Part shown: positions 7,026-11,742 of the stretch, piece after piece
Numbering within the stretch: the stretch's first letter is position 1
Layout: every line of letters begins with the position of its first letter
DNA from: Thermodesulfovibrionales bacterium
GTDB taxonomy: Bacteria; Nitrospirota; Thermodesulfovibrionia; Thermodesulfovibrionales; SM23-35
Direction: 5' to 3'
Length of the DNA stretch: 11,742 nt
Assembly (NCBI GenBank): GCA_020062205.1
Contig: JAGUWT010000211.1
Location: 1 to 11,742, forward strand
Position numbers and translations under genes: made by a program
Notes under the pieces: model-generated
Database searches by the model: none
Told to the model about the DNA's origin: nothing
The model's input: only the letters and a program-made list of their open reading frames with translations

Positions 7026-7059
7026 TGACAACATTTTTAAAAGAAAACAGGAGGTGACC

Positions 7060-7287
7060 TTGAAAGAACACGAGATTGTTGAGCTTTTAAAAAAGGAAAA
7101 TGAGGAGTTCAAAAGACTGACAGAAGAACACCAAAATCTCGAGACGCTTCTTGCAGAGATTGACAGCAAACGTTATCTTACCTCTGATGAAGAGATAGAA
7201 AGGAAAAGGATACAGAAGCAGAAACTCATCAGGAAGGACAGAATGGCAGAACTCATAAGAGCATATAAGAAGATCCATTCAAATTAG
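7060..7287 (+). CDS. DUF465 (YdcH-like) small coiled-coil protein, TTG start
   Basis: A 75-residue, highly charged, helical protein. LKKENEEFKRLTEEHQNLE followed by YLTSDEEIERKRIQKQKLIRKDRMAELI is the DUF465/YdcH pattern. The molecular role of this family is not established. An upstream ATG at 6991 in the same frame would give 98 residues and overlap hemG by 35 bases. I prefer TTG at 7060 because AGGAGGTGA (7049-7057), one of the best ribosome binding sites in the window, ends 2 bases before it, and the family consensus begins there. It sits 34 bases after hemG and 16 before ilvD, so it is probably cotranscribed with them. Confidence 0.85.
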   Translation: MKEHEIVELLKKENEEFKRLTEEHQNLETLLAEIDSKRYLTSDEEIERKRIQKQKLIRKDRMAELIRAYKKIHSN

Positions 7288-7303
7288 GGAAAGGCAATCA
7301 ACC

Positions 7304-8956
7304 ATGAGGAGCAAAATTATTAAAAAGGGTCTGGAGAGGGTTCCACACAGGGCACTTCTTTATGCCACAGGGATGCCCAAGACAGAGATGGATAAGCCTT
7401 TTATTGGTGTAGCAACAAGTTTTACCGATATCATCCCTGGCCATATTGGTATGCGCGATCTCGAACGGTTCATAGAAAAGGGCGTACATACAGGTGGAGG
7501 ATACCCATTCTTTTTCGGGATTCCAGGTATATGTGATGGGATAGCAATGGGACATAAGGGGATGCACTATTCTCTTCCTTCAAGGGAACTCATTGCTGAT
7601 ATAGTTGAGGCAATTGCAGAAGCCCATCAATTTGATGGTCTTGTACTCCTTACAAATTGTGACAAGATTACCCCCGGGATGCTTATGGCTGCAGCAAGGA
7701 TAAATATCCCGTCAATAGTTGTTACAGCAGGCCCCATGCTATCTGGCCATCTCAAAGGGAAAAGGCTTTCCCTTGTCAATGATACCTTTGAGGCAATCGG
7801 AAGATATAAGAAGGGTCTTATAACAGATGAGGAGCTCGCAGACCTTGAGATATGTACCTGTCCAGGTGCTGGTTCGTGCCAGGGTATGTATACCGCAAAC
7901 ACAATGGCATGTATAACAGAAGCACTTGGGATGAGCGTTGTTGGTTGCGCAACCGCACTTGCTGTATCATCGAAAAAGAGAAGGATGGCATTTGAAAGCG
8001 GCGTGAAGATTGTTGAACTGATAAAAAAGAATAGAACACCGAGGAAGATCATGACGAGAAAGGCATTCGAAAATGCTATCATGGTTGACCTTACACTCGG
8101 AGGGTCAACGAATACTGTCCTTCATATTCCAGCAATAGCTCATGATGCAGGAGTTGATCTTCCACTGGAGACATTCGATGAATTGAGCAGAAAAACACCA
8201 CACATCTGCGATATGCTTCCAGGCGGAAAGAACTATCTTGAAGACCTCGATTACGCAGGAGGAATACCAGGGGTTCTGAAGAGGCTTAGATCAAGGATTC
8301 ATGATACGATGACGGTAAGTGGTAAAAGTATTCATTCGATAGCAGATTCGGCGGAGATTACAGATGAGGATGTTATAAGGCCGCTTACCAAGGCATATCA
8401 TAAAGAGGGTGGAATTGCCATACTCCGTGGGAATCTTGCACCAGACGGTGCTGTTGTTAAACAATCTGCTGTGAGCCCAAAGATGATGAGTTTTGAGGGT
8501 ATAGTTAGAGTCTTTAACTCAGAAGAAGAGGGGATGAAGGCAATTCTTGACGGCAAGATTCAAGAAGGGGATGTTGTGGTTATTCGATATGAAGGGCCAA
8601 AAGGAGGCCCGGGGATGAGGGAGATGTTATCTGCAACAGCAGCGATTGCCGGGATGGGGCTGAGTGAATCAGTCGCGTTAATTACCGATGGAAGGTTCTC
8701 GGGAGGCACAAGGGGGCCATGCATAGGCCATATATCTCCTGAAGCAATGGAAGGCGGGCCTTTAGCAATCATCCAGGATGGTGACAGAATACGGATAGAT
8801 ATACCGAAAAGGAGGATTGATCTGCTGCTTTCAGATAAAGAGATTCAAAAGAGATTGAAGAAATGGAGGGCACCGAAACCGAAGATAACAAAAGGGTATC
8901 TTTCGCGGTATGCACAGATGGTGAGCTCTGCAGGCAAAGGTGCAATCATGCTATAA
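7304..8956 (+). CDS. ilvD: Dihydroxy-acid dehydratase
   Basis: IlvD dehydrates 2,3-dihydroxy-isovalerate and 2,3-dihydroxy-3-methylvalerate to the 2-keto acids of valine and isoleucine synthesis. At 550 residues it is full length. Cluster and active-site motifs are TNCDKITPGM (117-126, cluster C119 and K121) and CTCPGAGSCQGMYTANTM (184-201), followed by STNTVLHIPAIAHDAG and the C-terminal ITDGRFSGGTRGPCIGHISPEA. Near residue 45 the sequence is IPGHIGM rather than the TPCN form, so the third cysteine typical of [2Fe-2S] enzymes is missing; this agrees with an oxygen-sensitive [4Fe-4S] type like that of E. coli. AAAGG at 7290-7294 lies 9 bases before ATG. It precedes ilvB by 177 bases. Confidence 0.97.
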   Translation: MRSKIIKKGLERVPHRALLYATGMPKTEMDKPFIGVATSFTDIIPGHIGMRDLERFIEKGVHTGGGYPFFFGIPGICDGIAMGHKGMHYSLPSRELIADIVEAIAEAHQFDGLVLLTNCDKITPGMLMAAARINIPSIVVTAGPMLSGHLKGKRLSLVNDTFEAIGRYKKGLITDEELADLEICTCPGAGSCQGMYTANTMACITEALGMSVVGCATALAVSSKKRRMAFESGVKIVELIKKNRTPRKIMTRKAFENAIMVDLTLGGSTNTVLHIPAIAHDAGVDLPLETFDELSRKTPHICDMLPGGKNYLEDLDYAGGIPGVLKRLRSRIHDTMTVSGKSIHSIADSAEITDEDVIRPLTKAYHKEGGIAILRGNLAPDGAVVKQSAVSPKMMSFEGIVRVFNSEEEGMKAILDGKIQEGDVVVIRYEGPKGGPGMREMLSATAAIAGMGLSESVALITDGRFSGGTRGPCIGHISPEAMEGGPLAIIQDGDRIRIDIPKRRIDLLLSDKEIQKRLKKWRAPKPKITKGYLSRYAQMVSSAGKGAIML

Positions 8957-9021
8957 TGAAGAATAAGTTATCACGTCGACTCATAGAAAAAATAAAAATC
9001 GTCTTGTAATGAGCATTAAAC

Positions 9022-9082
9022 GTCATTCCCGCTTGTCGGGAATCTTTCTTAAAGAGAAGGATTCTGGACAAGCCAGAATGAC
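9022..9082. repeat. Palindromic intergenic repeat, copy 4 (ilvD-ilvB gap)
   Basis: Arms GTCATTC (9022-9028) and GAATGAC (9076-9082) are complementary. The side hairpins are ATTCCC/GGGAAT around GCTTGTC and ATTCTGG/CCAGAAT around ACAAG. It sits in the 177-base gap between ilvD and ilvB, in which I see no convincing promoter. The first hairpin is followed by CTTTCTT and might act as a weak transcription stop. Confidence 0.85.
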
Positions 9083-9133
9083 AGGAAAGAGTAAAGGTTT
9101 TTTGCAGGTGAACTAAAGGGGTTAAAACGATTC

Positions 9134-10867
9134 ATGAAGATAACAGGAGCTGAAATTTTTGTTGAATCTCTTAAGAAAGAGGGTGTAAGGCATATCTTCG
9201 GTTATCCCGGTGGTGTCGTCCTTGGTATCTTTGACTTTCTCTATGACAACAAGGATGTCCAGCTTATCCTTACACGGCATGAGCAGGGGGCAGTTCATGC
9301 AGCAGATGGCTATGCAAGGTCAACAGGGAAACCAGGTGTAGTGCTTGTTACCTCAGGCCCGGGAGCTACCAACACTGTAACAGGCATTGCAACTGCCTCG
9401 ATGGATTCCATCCCGCTCGTTGTATTTTCCGGACAGGTGCCGACATTGCTCATAGGCAATGATGCATTTCAGGAGGCTGATATTGTTGGAATCTCGAGGC
9501 CATGTACAAAATACAATTTTCTTGTAAAGAATGTAGAAGATTTATCCAGGATCGTTAGAGAAGCATTTTATATTGCTACGTCGGGGAGGCCTGGTCCTGT
9601 TCTGATAGACCTGCCAAAGGATGTAACAGCAGGAAAGGCAGAGTTCACATGGCCAGAGGTGAATATCAGGAGCTATAACCCGACATATGAAGGCAACAAA
9701 TGGATGATAACGCAGGCAGCAAATCTCATTGCAAAGTCAAAGAGGGCAGTTATCGTTGCCGGAGGCGGAGTAATACTGTCTGGCGGGGCAAGGGAGCTGA
9801 GAGAACTTGCAGAATTTACCGATATTCCTGTAACAATGACCTTGATGGGACTTGGATCTTTTCCTGGAACCCACGAACTTTCCCTTAGTATGCCTGGAAT
9901 GCATGGTTCTTATTATGCAAATAAGGCCATACAGGAGTCTGACCTGCTGATTGCAATAGGTATGCGGTTTGATGACAGGGTTACTGGTAAGATAGATGCC
10001 TTTGCGCCCCATGCAAAGATAATCCATGTAGATATTGACCCGACTTCAATAAGGAAAAATGTACGTGTAGATATCCCTATCGTTGGGGATGTAAAAAGGG
10101 TTCTCACTGTCTTAAACAAGGTTTTAAAAGAAGATATGAAAGAACAATGGGCTGAGGTCCGCAAGGCCTGGCTGAGGCAGATAGATGCATGGAAAAAGGA
10201 AAGGCCATTAACATATACATATAGCAATGAGATTATAAAACCCCAGTTTGTTGTTGAAAAGATTTATGAACTCACAAAGGGAGATGCAATAATCTCAACC
10301 GAGGTTGGCCAGAACCAGATGTGGACAGCCCAGTTCTATAAATTCGATAAACCGAGGACACTTTTGACATCTGGAGGACTTGGCACTATGGGGTATGGTT
10401 TCCCTGCCGCAATCGGCGCACAGCTTGCACATCCGAATAAGCTTGTGATTGATATAGCAGGAGATGGAAGCATTCAGATGAATATTCAAGAGCTTGCAAC
10501 GGCTGTTATCAATAAGCTGCCTGTGAAAGTTGCAATACTCAATAACCGGTACCTGGGCATGGTGAGGCAATGGCAGGAATTATTTTTCAGTGAACGGTAC
10601 TCTCATACAAAACTTGATGAGAGTGTCCCTGATTTTGTTAAGATCGCAGAGGCATATGGTGCTGTTGGGCTAAGGGCAACAAAACCGAATGAGGTTGAGC
10701 CTGTATTACGAGAAGCATTCAAGATAAAAAGGACTGTCTTCATGGACTTTGTAGTTGACTGGAAGGAAAAGGTATTCCCCATGGTGCCTCCAGGTGCACC
10801 AATAGACCATATGTTATTTGAAGAACAAAAAGAGAAGGCAGAAAAGAAACTGAAGGCGGTGAAATAG
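9134..10867 (+). CDS. ilvB: Acetolactate synthase large (catalytic) subunit
   Basis: IlvB joins two pyruvates to acetolactate, or pyruvate and 2-ketobutyrate to acetohydroxybutyrate, with thiamine diphosphate, Mg2+ and FAD. The N-terminal domain has FGYPGGVVLGIFD (22-34), RHEQGAVHAADGYAR (48-62) with catalytic E50, and TSGPGATN (73-80). The thiamine diphosphate motif runs from GDGS (443-446) to NN (470-471). MRFDDRVTGK belongs to the FAD-binding middle domain. At 577 residues it is typical. ATG 9134 is supported by the standard MKxTGAE beginning; AAAGGGG (9115-9121) is its only nearby binding site and at 12 bases is rather far away. ilvN begins at the next base after the stop. Confidence 0.97.
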   Translation: MKITGAEIFVESLKKEGVRHIFGYPGGVVLGIFDFLYDNKDVQLILTRHEQGAVHAADGYARSTGKPGVVLVTSGPGATNTVTGIATASMDSIPLVVFSGQVPTLLIGNDAFQEADIVGISRPCTKYNFLVKNVEDLSRIVREAFYIATSGRPGPVLIDLPKDVTAGKAEFTWPEVNIRSYNPTYEGNKWMITQAANLIAKSKRAVIVAGGGVILSGGARELRELAEFTDIPVTMTLMGLGSFPGTHELSLSMPGMHGSYYANKAIQESDLLIAIGMRFDDRVTGKIDAFAPHAKIIHVDIDPTSIRKNVRVDIPIVGDVKRVLTVLNKVLKEDMKEQWAEVRKAWLRQIDAWKKERPLTYTYSNEIIKPQFVVEKIYELTKGDAIISTEVGQNQMWTAQFYKFDKPRTLLTSGGLGTMGYGFPAAIGAQLAHPNKLVIDIAGDGSIQMNIQELATAVINKLPVKVAILNNRYLGMVRQWQELFFSERYSHTKLDESVPDFVKIAEAYGAVGLRATKPNEVEPVLREAFKIKRTVFMDFVVDWKEKVFPMVPPGAPIDHMLFEEQKEKAEKKLKAVK

Positions 10868-11356
10868 ATGAGGCATACAATCTCACTCCTCGTTGAAAAT
10901 AAATTTGGAGTTCTTTCGAGGATTGCTGGCCTCTTCAGCGGGAGGGGTTACAACATTGGGAGCCTTTCTGTTGGAGAAACAATAGATCCGCAGATATCGG
11001 TCATGACGATCGTTACCACCGGTGATGATCAGATCATAGAACAGATAAATAAGCAGCTCAACAAGCTCATAGATGTTATAAAGGTAATAGATATGACTGA
11101 GCTTGATCACGTTGAACGTGAGATGGTTTTGATAAAGGTTGCACCAAAACAGGAAGACAAGGCAGAGGTTCTCAGGCTTGCAGAGATATTCAGGGGAAGA
11201 ATTGTGGATTCGAGTCAGAGGACCTATACAATAGAAGTTACCGGCGATGAAAAGAAGATAGAGGCAATTGTTGAACTCCTTAAACCAATGGGCATAAAGG
11301 AATTTGTCAGAACCGGTAAGATCGCTATTGCCCGTGAGGGAGTGAAGAAAGGATAG
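10868..11356 (+). CDS. ilvN: Acetolactate synthase small (regulatory) subunit
   Basis: The small subunit binds IlvB, raises its activity and confers feedback inhibition by valine. Residues 3-78 form an ACT domain with ISLLVENKFGVLSRIAGLFSGRGYNI, including the glycines that line the effector site. A C-terminal domain follows (about 85-158, MVLIKV through MGIKEFVRTGKIAIAR). At 162 residues it is full length. The ATG directly abuts the ilvB stop with AAGGCGG about 10 bases upstream inside ilvB, so translation is very likely coupled, as expected for subunits of one complex. A hairpin lies 4 bases after the stop. Confidence 0.97.
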   Translation: MRHTISLLVENKFGVLSRIAGLFSGRGYNIGSLSVGETIDPQISVMTIVTTGDDQIIEQINKQLNKLIDVIKVIDMTELDHVEREMVLIKVAPKQEDKAEVLRLAEIFRGRIVDSSQRTYTIEVTGDEKKIEAIVELLKPMGIKEFVRTGKIAIAREGVKKG

Positions 11357-11360
11357 GGTA

Positions 11361-11381
11361 GGGCGCCAGAAAGAGGCGCCC
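11361..11381. terminator. Candidate bidirectional terminator hairpin
   Basis: GGGCGCC (11361-11367) pairs perfectly with GGCGCCC (11375-11381) around a 7-base loop. It lies in the 30-base gap between the ends of ilvN (plus) and the 28-residue gene (minus). The T-run on the plus side is loose (GATTTACTTCTTTTT) and the minus side has none, so efficiency is uncertain. Confidence 0.5.
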
Positions 11382-11386
11382 CTGAT

Positions 11387-11473
11387 TTACTTCTTTTTCG
11401 TCTTCTTTGCTATCTGTTTCTTGGAAGTCTTTTTAGCCGTCCCGCATGGTTCACCTTTTGGTTTGCAAGACAT
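11387..11473 (-). CDS. 28-residue lysine-rich peptide with two cysteines
   Basis: A micro-gene convergent with ilvN. It encodes 28 residues, 11 of them lysine, with cysteines at 3 and 10 (SCKPKGEPCG) followed by a KKT-rich tail ending in KKK. The reading frame is short, but the setting is gene-like: a strong GGAGGG binding site (plus coordinates 11481-11486) 7 bases before the ATG, a TTGACA-type promoter upstream and a hairpin after the stop. The tail resembles lysine-rich nucleic-acid-binding proteins. The two cysteines could bind metal or form a disulfide. No function can be assigned; chance coding of a basic stretch remains possible. Confidence 0.55.
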   Translation of the reverse strand: MSCKPKGEPCGTAKKTSKKQIAKKTKKK

Positions 11474-11508
11474 AGTCTCTCCCTCCTTTTTTGAATTTTC
11501 AATTTCAA

Positions 11509-11535
11509 ATTATCACATGAACAGATGTTTGTCAA
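11509..11535 (-). promoter_or_regulatory. Promoter for the 28-residue gene
   Basis: Read on the minus strand, TTGACA (plus 11530-11535) is a perfect -35 hexamer and GATAAT (plus 11509-11514) matches the -10 consensus at five of six bases, with TG one base upstream of it (an extended -10). The spacer is 15 bases, slightly short. It points toward the 28-residue gene and would give a leader of about 30 bases. Confidence 0.5.
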
Positions 11536-11548
11536 ATAAAATTACTGA

Positions 11549-11635
11549 GGATGTTACGTAAAAATCATTTATGTACTAATAGCAGAGATAATGAGGGACT
11601 TCAAGAAATATACCTCTGTTCAGATACGTCAATGA
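11549..11635 (+). pseudogene. Probable remnant of a REP-associated (Y1-type) transposase
   Basis: An open stretch of about 28 codons between stops at 11546 and 11633 translates to a peptide ending YVLIAEIMRDFKKYTSVQIR. The segment IMRDFKKYTS resembles the helix after the catalytic region in small REP-associated tyrosine transposases, as I recall the family. No start codon with a binding site, no HUH motif and no catalytic tyrosine are present, so it is only a fragment. Its place next to the terminal repeat and in a window rich in palindromes supports the idea. Chance similarity cannot be excluded. Confidence 0.35.
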
Positions 11636-11706
11636 GATTTTTCAGTTCTTTCTTTACTTGTTCTTTTGTCATGATCTTGTTTTAATTCAAAATATCGTTA
11701 TTCTAT

Positions 11707-11741
11707 CCTAAATTGAGCGATCTTAAAACCACAGAGGACAC
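11707..11741. repeat. Right copy of terminal inverted repeat
   Basis: This is the reverse complement of bases 1-35 with two mismatches. Between the transposase remnant and this repeat (11636-11706) I see nothing else that I can support. Confidence 0.75.
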
Positions 11742-11742
11742 A

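Noticed and set aside
6991..7059. Upstream ATG extension of the DUF465 gene overlapping hemG
   Set aside because: It has no ribosome binding site and adds residues outside the family consensus; TTG at 7060 has an excellent site.
9022..9133. Possible attenuator or leader peptide ahead of ilvB
   Set aside because: No short frame with runs of Leu, Val or Ile codons and no alternative terminator fold is visible; the hairpins belong to the dispersed palindrome family.
11601..11672. Minus-strand frame of 23 residues beginning MTKEQVKKEL
   Set aside because: It has no ribosome binding site and overlaps the transposase remnant in antisense. It could be the start of a lost gene, but nothing supports expression.
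1..11742. CRISPR array, tRNA or rRNA genes, defence or toxin-antitoxin system
   Set aside because: None seen on either strand: the tandem repeats have no spacers, and no cloverleaf or rRNA-like sequence was recognised.

Overview
The window reads as a stretch of bacterial chromosome from an uncultured-type anaerobe or microaerophile. The long-form HflX, the AhbD-like radical SAM protein beside classical heme genes, the DUF465 protein and the TCATTCC/GGAATGA palindromes fit Nitrospirota or a deltaproteobacterial lineage. This placement rests on family resemblance only. All main genes are on the plus strand. The two ends carry the same 35-base sequence in opposite orientation (33 of 35 matches), so the window may be a complete contig that broke at a dispersed repeat.

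Layout: 1-453 has no gene, only the left terminal repeat, two palindromic repeats and a promoter. Then comes a heme block: hflX (454-2112, apparently starting at AUA), an ahbD-like radical SAM gene (2115-3179), hemE (3194-4225), hemH (4408-5529) and hemG/hemY (5646-7025). A small DUF465 gene (7060-7287, TTG start with a strong ribosome binding site) links it to a branched-chain amino acid block: ilvD (7304-8956), ilvB (9134-10867) and ilvN (10868-11356). A hairpin follows ilvN. Next is a convergent minus-strand micro-gene for a 28-residue lysine-rich peptide (11387-11473) with its own promoter and ribosome binding site, then a probable transposase remnant and the right terminal repeat.

Function: HemE makes coproporphyrinogen III. 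HemG/HemY oxidises a porphyrinogen, HemH inserts iron, and an AhbD-type enzyme decarboxylates Fe-coproporphyrin III. Together these could take uroporphyrinogen III to heme by a coproporphyrin route in which AhbD replaces ChdC. No hemN, hemF or chdC is visible here. IlvB/IlvN make acetohydroxyacids and IlvD dehydrates the later dihydroxy-acids; ilvC is not in the window.

Most unusual points: four different 7-base tandem repeats lie inside the reading frames of hemH (three) and hemG (one), and in no other gene that I could see. hflX has no ATG, GTG or TTG in frame upstream of residue 133, but does have an AUA at ideal spacing from a ribosome binding site. Its N-terminal extension also resembles a JAMM-type metal site. 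At least five palindromic repeats fill the intergenic gaps.
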